Shown: piece by piece, positions 15,351 to 22,032 of the stretch
How positions within the stretch are numbered: position 1 is the first letter of the stretch
How the letters are laid out: every line of letters begins with the position of its first letter
NCBI GenBank assembly: GCA_045598025.1
Contig: JAZLLH010000042.1
Coordinates: 1 to 30,956 of the forward strand
Direction of reading: 5' to 3'
DNA from: UBA1195 sp045598025
Lineage (GTDB): Bacteria; Bacteroidota; Bacteroidia; Bacteroidales; WCHB1-69
DNA length: 30,956 bases
Translations under genes and position numbers: made by a program
Notes under the pieces: generated by a model
Databases searched by the model: none
Seen by the model: only the letters and a program-made list of their open reading frames with translations
Told to the model about the DNA's origin: nothing

Positions 15351-15939
15351 GGAACCCGAAATCGCAGCGGAAATGCACTTCTTGATCGTGGGATTGGGCA
15401 ATATAGGCACGGAATACGCCGGCACGCGGCATAATATCGGTTTCGCGGCCGTGGAATATTTCGTCCAACAGCAGGGCGGAATTTTCCAATCCGACCGCTA
15501 TGCCGCCTCCGCCACTTTCCGCCACAAGAACAAGATGCTCACCATACTCAAGCCGACTACCTATATGAATCTGAGCGGAAAGGCAGTGCGATATCACATG
15601 GAAAAACTGCACATTCCCCTGGAAAACATTCTGGTCATTTCCGATGACAAGGACCTTCCTTTGGGTCAGATACGGATAAAACCCCAAGGCAGCGGCGGAT
15701 CGCACAACGGCTTGAACAACATCATCGACACATTGAAATCCTCACAGTTTGCCCGGCTGCGCATCGGCATCGGGAACGACTTTCCCAAGGGCAGTCAGGT
15801 GGATTTCGTTTTGGGACATTTCTCCGAAGAAGAATGCCAGACACTCCGACCGACCATCGAACGTTGCTCCGAAGCCATGCTTTGTTTTATAAACCAGGGC
15901 GTGCAGAAATGCATGAACCTGTACAATTCCAAACAATGA
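15307..15939 (+). CDS. pth: Peptidyl-tRNA hydrolase
   Basis: Pth recycles tRNA from prematurely released peptidyl-tRNA. Conserved segments are LIVGLGNIGTEYAGTRHNIGF (catalytic His42 here), PTTYMNLSG with the substrate-binding Asn, VISDDKDLPLGQIRIKPQG (catalytic Asp region) and GSGGSHNGLNN. Two starts are possible. ATG 15307 overlaps aspS by 44 bp and adds a 22-residue basic, Trp/Phe-rich leader (MNWLFNWFRKK). ATG 15373 gives a 188-residue protein of ordinary length, 22 bp after aspS. The longer form is given because similar leaders seem familiar from other Bacteroidota Pth proteins, but this is not certain. A terminator follows directly. Confidence 0.9.
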   Translation: MNWLFNWFRKKPQNKEPEIAAEMHFLIVGLGNIGTEYAGTRHNIGFAAVEYFVQQQGGIFQSDRYAASATFRHKNKMLTILKPTTYMNLSGKAVRYHMEKLHIPLENILVISDDKDLPLGQIRIKPQGSGGSHNGLNNIIDTLKSSQFARLRIGIGNDFPKGSQVDFVLGHFSEEECQTLRPTIERCSEAMLCFINQGVQKCMNLYNSKQ

Positions 15940-15976
15940 AAAAGGCGGTTTTTGCCGTGGACAAACTGCCTTTTTT
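15939..15976 (+). terminator. Intrinsic terminator after pth
   Basis: AAAAAGGCGGTTT (15939-15951) pairs with AAACTGCCTTTTTT (15963-15976), one G-T pair included, around an 11-base loop, ending in six T. It starts at the last base of the pth stop. The remaining bases up to 16137 are AT-rich and hold no gene I can see. Confidence 0.8.
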
Positions 15977-16137
15977 CTTCCTTTTTGCACCGATTTTTCA
16001 CTGAAAACTGTGAAAAAAGAGGGCTTTGCTTGAATAGAGTAAGACGCTATTATAATTGATTTTCAATTATTTATATATCTTCCCGAAAAGAAATAAAAAT
16101 TTTACAGAAAGAGGTATTTTTACATTCAAAAAAGTAG

Positions 16138-16145
16138 TACTTTTG
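16138..16145 (+). promoter_or_regulatory. Bacteroidota -7 element for the rplM-rpsI operon
   Basis: TACTTTTG matches TAnnTTTG. The region about 20-25 bp upstream is T-rich without an exact TTTG. The rplM ATG is at 16235, so the leader would be about 80 bases of A-rich sequence, long enough for control by a ribosomal protein, though no clear structure is visible. Confidence 0.55.
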
Positions 16146-16234
16146 CAGGCTCAAAAGTCCAAGTTTATTATCCACAAACAAAGAAGGTGAAATATTTGTT
16201 TGAAAAGTAAAAGTAAAATTTAAAAAAAAGAAAG

Positions 16235-16690
16235 ATGGATACATTAAGTTATAGAACAGAGTCTGCAAAGCCATCAACGATCAATAAGGAATGGATTCTG
16301 ATTGACGCTGAAGGCGAAATCGTGGGTCGCTTGGCATCGGTTGCCGCCCAATTTTTGAGAGGCAAATACAAAACCAACTACACTCCCCACATGGACTGTG
16401 GAGACAACGTCGTCATCATCAATGCCGAAAAAATCCGTTTCTCCGGCAAGAAAATGACCGACAAACGTTACGTTCACCATACCGGTTATCCCGGCGGACA
16501 GCGCTTTGCCAGCCCGAAAGAACTGCTGAACCGCAAACCCGTTGCCATTCTTGAGCACGCCGTCAGAGGAATGCTTCCCAAAAACAGATTGGGAGACAAA
16601 CTGTACAGAAATCTGTACGTCTATACCGGCAGCGAACACAAACAGCAGGCCCAACAACCCAGACTTATTAACCTCAAAGACATCAAATAA
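16235..16690 (+). CDS. rplM: 50S ribosomal protein L13
   Basis: L13 is an early-assembly protein of the large ribosomal subunit. The 151-residue protein contains WILIDAEGEIVGRLAS (about 20-35), LRGKYKTNYTPHMDCGDNVV, the KRYVHHTGYPGG signature and HAVRGMLPKNRLG, all standard for L13. An N-terminal extension of about 10 residues (MDTLSYRTES) precedes the common start and is usual in Bacteroidota. It lies 2 bp before rpsI, the widespread L13-S9 pair. Confidence 0.97.
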   Translation: MDTLSYRTESAKPSTINKEWILIDAEGEIVGRLASVAAQFLRGKYKTNYTPHMDCGDNVVIINAEKIRFSGKKMTDKRYVHHTGYPGGQRFASPKELLNRKPVAILEHAVRGMLPKNRLGDKLYRNLYVYTGSEHKQQAQQPRLINLKDIK

Positions 16691-16692
16691 AC

Positions 16693-17079
16693 ATGGAAGT
16701 TATCAATACATCAGGTAGAAGAAAAACCTCCGTTGCCCGTATCTATATGCAGGCCGGTAACGGAAACATCACGGTGAACGGCCGTGACTATATGGAATAT
16801 TTCCCTACGGACACCCTCCGTTATGTTGCCACTCAGTCCCTGAAAATTGCCGATATGGAAGGCAAATATGATATCAAAGTCAATTTGAACGGTGGCGGTA
16901 TCAACGGACAAGCCGAAGCTCTTCGTCTGGCTATAGCCAAAGCTCTCTGCGAAATCAACCCCGAATTCAGGCATCCGCTGAAATCCGAAGGTTTGCTGCG
17001 TAGAGATCCGCGTATGGTCGAACGTAAGAAACCGGGACATCCCAAAGCACGTAAAAGATTCCAATTCAGCAAACGTTAG
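16693..17079 (+). CDS. rpsI: 30S ribosomal protein S9
   Basis: S9 lies in the head of the 30S subunit, its C-terminal tail touching P-site tRNA. The 128-residue protein starts with GRRKTSVARIYMQAGNGNITVNG and ends with the basic tail RKKPGHPKARKRFQFSKR, whose last Lys-Arg is the tRNA-contacting end. The middle has GGGINGQAEALRLAIAKAL. Only 2 bp separate it from rplM. The 125-bp gap that follows, before rpsB, holds a hairpin listed separately. Confidence 0.97.
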   Translation: MEVINTSGRRKTSVARIYMQAGNGNITVNGRDYMEYFPTDTLRYVATQSLKIADMEGKYDIKVNLNGGGINGQAEALRLAIAKALCEINPEFRHPLKSEGLLRRDPRMVERKKPGHPKARKRFQFSKR

Positions 17080-17123
17080 CAGCCGTATTAGCATACCAAG
17101 CACAGAAAGATGTTTAGTATCTA

Positions 17124-17164
17124 AATTGCAGCGATTCCCCTTTCAAAGGGACTACCCTGCAGTT
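17124..17164 (+). promoter_or_regulatory. Hairpin in the rpsB leader, candidate regulatory RNA structure
   Basis: AATTGCAG (17124-17131) pairs with CTGCAGTT (17157-17164), with one T-G pair, and encloses a smaller arm TCCCC...GGGA (17136-17151). No T-run follows, so it is not a standard terminator. It sits 40 bp before rpsB, where S2-responsive leaders exist in other phyla. No -7 promoter match was seen between rpsI and rpsB, so a transcript from rplM may read through it. Confidence 0.45.
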
Positions 17165-17204
17165 GCTTAAACAAATAGAATGTAAACATTAAAAAAAAGA
17201 GAAA

Positions 17205-18047
17205 ATGTCAAACGTAGATTTCAACCAGTTACTGGAAGCCGGTGCCCATTTCGGACACCTGAAAAGAAAGTGGAACCCCAATATGGCGCCGTATATCTTT
17301 ATGGAAAAGAACGGCATCCACATCATTGACCTGCACAAAACTGTTGACAAAATAAACGAAGCCTCCGCTGCTATCAAACAGATTGCTGCTTCGGGCAAGA
17401 AGATTTTGTTCGTGGCCACCAAGAAACAGGCCAAGGAAATTCTTTCCGAAGAAGTCAAGGCCGTCAATATGCCGTTTGTGACCGAGCGCTGGCCCGGTGG
17501 CATGCTGACCAACTTCAACACCATCCGTAAGGCTGTGAAAAAAATGACCAACCTGGATGAGTTGATGAATGGACCGCAATGGAACAGCATTTCCAAACGC
17601 GAAAAACTGCAGATTCAACGTGAAAAGGCCAAATTGGAAAAAAACCTCGGTTCCATCGCTGATCTGACCCACCTTCCTTCTGCCGTTTTCGTGGTGGACG
17701 TTCTGAAAGAACACATTGCCGTGGCTGAAGCCCGCAAATTGAACATTCCGGTATTCGCCATTGTTGACACCAACTCCAATCCCAATCTGGTCGACTTCCC
17801 GATTCCGGCCAATGACGACGCATCCAAATCCATTTCCCTCATTGTGAAAGCCATGTGTGAATCCATTCAGGAAGGCCTGACGGAAAGAGCGCTCAGCAAA
17901 GACAAGGAAGAAGTGGAAGAAGAAGTAGAAGAAGTGGAAGAAGTGGAAGAAGAAAGCAGACCCAGAGGCAACCGCAGACCCAGAATCGGTGAAAAAGCCG
18001 AAGAAGGTGAAGAAAGACCGAGACGCAGACGTACGGTTTCCAAATAG
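17205..18047 (+). CDS. rpsB: 30S ribosomal protein S2 with extended charged C-terminus
   Basis: S2 binds late to the small subunit, near S1. The 280-residue protein has the normal core: LLEAGAHFGHLKRKWNPNM (about 8-26), ILFVATKKQAKE, TERWPGGMLTNF and FAIVDTNSNPNLVDFPIPAN. After residue 228 it adds about 50 residues not found in the E. coli protein (241 residues): a Glu-rich run of EEVEE repeats (about 234-246), then an Arg-rich end with RRPRIGEKAEEGEERPRRRR. The tail looks disordered. It lies upstream of tsf in the conserved rpsB-tsf pair. Confidence 0.97.
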   Translation: MSNVDFNQLLEAGAHFGHLKRKWNPNMAPYIFMEKNGIHIIDLHKTVDKINEASAAIKQIAASGKKILFVATKKQAKEILSEEVKAVNMPFVTERWPGGMLTNFNTIRKAVKKMTNLDELMNGPQWNSISKREKLQIQREKAKLEKNLGSIADLTHLPSAVFVVDVLKEHIAVAEARKLNIPVFAIVDTNSNPNLVDFPIPANDDASKSISLIVKAMCESIQEGLTERALSKDKEEVEEEVEEVEEVEEESRPRGNRRPRIGEKAEEGEERPRRRRTVSK

Positions 18048-18069
18048 TTAAACCTAAAAACGAAACATT

Positions 18070-18891
18070 ATGGCAATTACAGCAGCAGATGTAAATAAAT
18101 TGAGACAAATGACCGGTTCCGGCATGATGGATTGCAAGAAGGCTTTGGTTGAAGCCGACGGCGATTTCGAAAAAGCTGTGGACATCTTAAGAAAAAAAGG
18201 TCAGAAAATTGCGGCCAAACGTGCCGACCGCAACGCGAACGAAGGATACGTTGTCGCTAAGACAAACAACGATCATACTTTCGGCATCATCGTCATGGTG
18301 AACTGCGAGACCGACTTCGTCGGAAAAACCGCCGATTTCACCAACTACGCCAACACATTGGCCGACTTGGCCATCAGCCAGCACATCACCTCCAAGGAAG
18401 GTCTGTTGGCTGCAAGCCTTAACGGACAGAGTGTGGAAGCCACGCTGACCGAAATGAGCGGAAAGACCGGCGAAAAAGTGGAAGTGAACGGATTCGCCTG
18501 CTTGGAAAAACCTTTCATCAGTGCCTACAACCATATGGGAAACCGTTTGGCTGTAATCGCAGCTTTCAATAAAGCATGTGAAACAGAGGCTCATGAAATC
18601 GCCATGCAGATTGCCGCCATGAACCCGCTGGGCGTCACCGAAAAGGAAATTCCTCAAGACGTAATCGACCGCGAATTGGAAGTGGCTCGCGAACAGGCCC
18701 GCAACGAAGGCAAGCCTGAAAACATGATTGAAAAAATCGCACAGGGCAGACTGAACAAGTTCTACAAAGAAAATACCCTTTTGCACCAGGAATTCATCCG
18801 CGACGGAAAAATGACCGTCAGCGAATACATGAAACAGGCCGACAAGGAACTGACCTGCGAAGGTTTCTTCCGTGTACAACTGGGTGCATAA
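18070..18891 (+). CDS. tsf: Elongation factor Ts
   Basis: EF-Ts is the nucleotide exchange factor of EF-Tu. The 273-residue protein starts with the UBA-like domain ADVNKLRQMTGSGMMDCKKAL (about 6-26) and then DFEKAVDILRKKGQKIAAKRADRNA. The EF-Tu-contacting motif NCETDFVGKTADF follows near residue 77. The core continues to FNKACETEAHEIAMQIAAMNP and the C-terminal module. It follows rpsB by 22 bp and is closed by a strong hairpin terminator. Confidence 0.97.
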   Translation: MAITAADVNKLRQMTGSGMMDCKKALVEADGDFEKAVDILRKKGQKIAAKRADRNANEGYVVAKTNNDHTFGIIVMVNCETDFVGKTADFTNYANTLADLAISQHITSKEGLLAASLNGQSVEATLTEMSGKTGEKVEVNGFACLEKPFISAYNHMGNRLAVIAAFNKACETEAHEIAMQIAAMNPLGVTEKEIPQDVIDRELEVAREQARNEGKPENMIEKIAQGRLNKFYKENTLLHQEFIRDGKMTVSEYMKQADKELTCEGFFRVQLGA

Positions 18892-18914
18892 GTAAAGACT
18901 GCATTTTGTACGAC

Positions 18915-18946
18915 AAAAAAAGCGCTCTTTTCAGAGCGCTTTTTCG
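18915..18946. terminator. Bidirectional terminator between tsf and hsp20
   Basis: AAAAAGCGCTCT (18917-18928) and AGAGCGCTTTTT (18933-18944) form a perfect 12-bp stem around a TTTC loop, flanked by A and T runs. It serves tsf on the plus strand and the hsp20 gene, ending at 18964, on the minus strand. Confidence 0.88.
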
Positions 18947-18963
18947 TTTTAGGTACATTCCAC

Positions 18964-19404
18964 TTATGAGACCGTAATCATTCGGGAAGCATCAGCTTTC
19001 TCTTCCGATTTTTTCGGCAGTGTCAGCAACAACATTCCGTTTTCGTATTTGGCCTCGATGTGCTCCATGTCCACATTTTCCGGCAGGGTAAAGCTGCGCT
19101 CGAAAGAAGCGTAACAATGTTCTCTGCGCGTGATCCGTCCATCTTCCTCAGATTTATCGGATGCACACAGTTGAGCGGATACGGACAACACGTTCCTTTC
19201 GGTCAGCTGCACGTGAAAATCCTCTTTCCGATAACCGGGAGCCGCCATTTCAATCTGAAATTGTTTTTCATCTTCACTGATATTGGCCGAAGGCATGGTG
19301 TACCTTTCATCCGCATCCCAGAAATTAGCGAAGATATCTCTTCCGAAAAAGCGGTTCAAATAATCCGCATAAACAGGCTGATAATTGTTTCTTTTAACTA
19401 ACAT
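18964..19404 (-). CDS. Small heat shock protein, Hsp20/alpha-crystallin family
   Basis: Small heat shock proteins hold unfolding proteins in large cytosolic oligomers without ATP. The 146-residue protein has a short N-terminal arm with Phe/Trp residues (FFGRDIFANFWD), an alpha-crystallin domain from about residue 40 (ISEDEKQFQIEMAAPGYRKEDFHV) and the closing motif YENGMLLLTLPKK (about 121-133), which holds the family A/N-x-G-x-L pattern. The C-terminal tail ends RMITVS, a variant of the I-x-I/V assembly motif. The 261-bp region upstream, shared with trpS, holds palindromic repeats that may control it in stress. Confidence 0.9.
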   Translation of the reverse strand: MLVKRNNYQPVYADYLNRFFGRDIFANFWDADERYTMPSANISEDEKQFQIEMAAPGYRKEDFHVQLTERNVLSVSAQLCASDKSEEDGRITRREHCYASFERSFTLPENVDMEHIEAKYENGMLLLTLPKKSEEKADASRMITVS

Positions 19405-19511
19405 GATATTTTTCCTTTCTTTTTTTATTTAACTTGAAACCTAAATTTTTGTTTCCTTTCGGACACACTAGCTCTTTGACAATATGTATGCCATAACTTA
19501 GGCAAAATCAG

Positions 19512-19524
19512 TTATCACTGATAA
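19512..19524. repeat. Palindrome TTATCA-C-TGATAA upstream of hsp20
   Basis: TTATCACTGATAA is a perfect 6-bp inverted repeat around one base, within the divergent hsp20-trpS gap, 108 bp from the hsp20 start and 142 bp from trpS. It has the size and symmetry of an operator for a dimeric regulator; no factor can be named. Confidence 0.5.
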
Positions 19525-19551
19525 TCAGCAATATATAAAAATATAATAAAC

Positions 19552-19595
19552 GCCATTTTGGCAGTTGTCAATATAAACAAATGTCATTTTGGCAG
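19552..19595. repeat. Two spaced copies of a near-palindromic 13-mer (G[C/T]CATTTTGGCAG)
   Basis: GCCATTTTGGCAG at 19552-19564 contains a perfect GCCA-TTT-TGGC palindrome. GTCATTTTGGCAG at 19583-19595 differs by one base. Their starts are 31 bp apart, about three helical turns, so two dimers could bind the same DNA face. They lie between hsp20 and trpS and are likely operators of one of the two genes. Confidence 0.6.
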
Positions 19596-19665
19596 CTATT
19601 GCATTTTTTCACCCTGCACAATAGGAAAGACAATACTGCGTTAAATATTTTTAATATCATAAAAC

Positions 19666-20652
19666 ATGGAAACAGTACTCAGCGGAATCCGCTCCACCGG
19701 AAACCTGCACATCGGAAACTACTTCGGTGCGCTGCGCAATTTCATAAAAATGCAGGAAGAGAACAACTGCTATTTCTTCATAGCCGACTATCACTCTCTG
19801 ACCACGCATCCCCACCCAGACAATCTGAAAAACAGTGCCCGCCAGATTCTCATCGAATATCTGGCCGCCGGACTAGACCCTGAAAAATGCACGCTATACT
19901 TCCAAAGCGATGTTCCTGAAGTGCTTGAACTTTATCTGTTTTTGAATATGAACGCCTACCTGGGCGAGCTGGAAAGATGCACCTCATTCAAGGATAAAGT
20001 GCGACAACAGCCAAACAATGTGAATGCCGGACTGCTCACTTACCCTACCCTGATGGCAGCAGATATCCTGATACACCGGGCCGACAAAGTGCCGGTGGGC
20101 AAAGATCAGGAGCAGCATTTGGAAATGACCCGGGTGTTCGCCAACCGATTCAACAGCATGTATAAAGTGAACTATTTCAAGGAACCTCAGGCCTATAATT
20201 TCGGTGAAAGCCTGGTTAAGATACCGGGTCTGGATGGCAGTTTGAAAATGGGAAAATCAGAGGGAAACGCCATCTATCTGATGGATGACCCGGCTGTAAT
20301 CCGCAAGAAAGTCATGCGTGCCAAAACCGATCAGGGACCGACTCAGGAAAATCAGGAAAAATCACAGGAAATCGAGAATCTTTTCACTATCATGAAACAG
20401 GTTTCCTCACCCGACACCTATGATTTCTTCAACGATGCCTACAATCACTGCAACATCCGCTACGGTGATTTGAAAAAGCAGCTGGCTGAAGATATCGTTT
20501 CAGTCTGCACTCCGATACGCGAACGGATAGAGGCGCTCTCACAACAGAACGACTACCTGGAAAAGGTAATGAACCAAGGAGCAGAAAAAGCCCGCGAAAA
20601 TGCCAGAAAAACCATTCGAGACGTGCGCGAAATCATCGGATTCCGGAAATAG
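19666..20652 (+). CDS. trpS: Tryptophanyl-tRNA synthetase
   Basis: TrpS is a class I synthetase that charges tRNA-Trp. The 328-residue protein carries the HIGH-type motif as HIGN (15-18, in STGNLHIGNYFGAL) and the KMSKS-type motif as KMGKS (194-198, in KMGKSEGN), both usual variants in Bacteroidota. Other conserved parts are YFFIADYHSLT, FQSDVPEV, and the AADIL and VPVGKDQEQHLE segments of the Trp and tRNA site. The ATG at 19666 is preceded by an A/T-rich region without a clear promoter match. A terminator follows, shared with glyA. Confidence 0.96.
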   Translation: METVLSGIRSTGNLHIGNYFGALRNFIKMQEENNCYFFIADYHSLTTHPHPDNLKNSARQILIEYLAAGLDPEKCTLYFQSDVPEVLELYLFLNMNAYLGELERCTSFKDKVRQQPNNVNAGLLTYPTLMAADILIHRADKVPVGKDQEQHLEMTRVFANRFNSMYKVNYFKEPQAYNFGESLVKIPGLDGSLKMGKSEGNAIYLMDDPAVIRKKVMRAKTDQGPTQENQEKSQEIENLFTIMKQVSSPDTYDFFNDAYNHCNIRYGDLKKQLAEDIVSVCTPIRERIEALSQQNDYLEKVMNQGAEKARENARKTIRDVREIIGFRK

Positions 20653-20700
20653 ATACAGGCAAGACTACTATCTTCTACTGCTCTTGAGCATAAATGCATA

Positions 20701-20731
20701 AAAAAAGCCGGCTTTATCAAGCCGGCTTTTC
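20701..20731. terminator. Bidirectional terminator between trpS and glyA
   Basis: AAAGCCGGCTT (20704-20714) pairs with AAGCCGGCTTT (20719-20729) around a 4-base loop, flanked by A-run and T-run. It can end trpS on the plus strand and glyA (ending at 20751) on the minus strand. Confidence 0.88.
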
Positions 20732-20750
20732 ATATAAAGTCTGCTGCAGC

Positions 20751-22028
20751 CTACCAGGCAAACAACGGACGGTTCTGCATCATTTCATTGACGGTTCCAC
20801 GAACTTTGGCAATCACGTCTTCTGTAGGATTGCAAAGTACCGTGTCAATCAAATCCACCACATTCTTCATTTCGTTTTCTTTCAAACCACGAGTAGTGAT
20901 GGCAGGCGTTCCAACGCGCAGACCGGAAGTCTTGAACGCAGAACGGCTGTCGAAAGGAACCATGTTCTTGTTGATGGTGATGTCGGCTGCTACCAATGCA
21001 TTCTCAGCCTCTTTACCCGTCATATCAGGGAATTTGGTGCGGAGATCAACCAGCATCAGGTGGTTGTCAGTACCGTTGGAAATGACTTTGTAACCTTTTT
21101 CCATGAAAGCCTCGCACATCACTTTGGCGTTCTTCATCACCTGTTGGATGTACTTATCATAGCTGTCGGTCAAAGCTTCGCCGAAAGCGACGGCTTTGGC
21201 GGCAATGACATGCTCCAACGGACCACCTTGTGTTCCGGGGAACACTGCGCTGTCCAACAAAGCGGACATCTTCTTGATTTCGCCTTTCGGAGTGGTTTTT
21301 CCCCATGGATTATCAAAATCTTCACCCATCAGAATCATACCACCGCGAGGTCCGCGAAGGGTTTTATGGGTGGTTGTAGTCACAATGTGGCAATATTTTA
21401 CGGCATTGTTCAGATAACCCTTGGCAATCAGTCCGGACGGATGGGAAATATCACCCATGAGAATGGCACCGATCTTGTCGGCAATGGCACGCATGCGGGC
21501 CCAATCCCAATCACGGCTGTATGCGGAACCACCGCCGATGATCAGTTTCGGACGGAATTCCAAAGCCTTCTTTTCCATGTCGTCGTAATCGACGGTTCCG
21601 GTTTCTTCCTTCACCTGGTAACCTACCACATTGAACATGAGACCGGAGAAATTGACGGGACTTCCGTGGGACAGGTGACCACCGTGATTAAGGTCCATAC
21701 CCATGAACGTATCACCGGACTTCAGGCAGGCCATGAAAACGGCCATGTTTGCCTGGGCACCGCTATGAGGCTGCACATTGGCCCATGCTGCACCGTAGAG
21801 CTGCTTGGCTCTCTCGATGGCGATGGTCTCACTCTGGTCCACTATCTGGCAACCGCCATAGTAACGCTTGCCGGGATAACCTTCAGCGTACTTGTTGGTC
21901 ATGACAGATCCCATGGCCTCCATCACCTGTTCGCTGACGAAATTCTCAGAGGCAATCAGTTCGATGCCCTTGGTCTGACGTTCTCTTTCTTTCTGAATGA
22001 GTTCGAAAATCTGTTTATCTCTTTCCAT
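20751..22028 (-). CDS. glyA: Serine hydroxymethyltransferase
   Basis: GlyA converts serine and tetrahydrofolate to glycine and methylene-tetrahydrofolate, a main source of one-carbon units. The 425-residue PLP enzyme has GIELIASENFVSEQVMEAMG (21-40), YAEGYPGKRYYGG (47-59), the cofactor region NVQPHSGAQAN (84-94), the MGDISHPSGLIAKG stretch with the PLP-contacting Asp193 and His196, and THKTLRGPRGG, where Lys222 binds PLP. It lies 4 bp after the OmpA-family gene on the same strand and is probably its co-transcribed partner. Confidence 0.97.
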   Translation of the reverse strand: MERDKQIFELIQKERERQTKGIELIASENFVSEQVMEAMGSVMTNKYAEGYPGKRYYGGCQIVDQSETIAIERAKQLYGAAWANVQPHSGAQANMAVFMACLKSGDTFMGMDLNHGGHLSHGSPVNFSGLMFNVVGYQVKEETGTVDYDDMEKKALEFRPKLIIGGGSAYSRDWDWARMRAIADKIGAILMGDISHPSGLIAKGYLNNAVKYCHIVTTTTHKTLRGPRGGMILMGEDFDNPWGKTTPKGEIKKMSALLDSAVFPGTQGGPLEHVIAAKAVAFGEALTDSYDKYIQQVMKNAKVMCEAFMEKGYKVISNGTDNHLMLVDLRTKFPDMTGKEAENALVAADITINKNMVPFDSRSAFKTSGLRVGTPAITTRGLKENEMKNVVDLIDTVLCNPTEDVIAKVRGTVNEMMQNRPLFAW

Positions 22029-22032
22029 GATA

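Noticed and set aside
15977..16234. Possible small RNA or tRNA in the pth-rplM gap
   Set aside because: The stretch is AT-rich, has no cloverleaf or long stem beyond the pth terminator, and the only signal is the rplM promoter.
19590..19605. Sigma-54-like element TTGGCAGctatTGCA near the trpS start
   Set aside because: GG and GC are separated by 8 bases rather than the required 10, and the TTGGCAG is part of the repeated 13-mer, which gives a simpler explanation.
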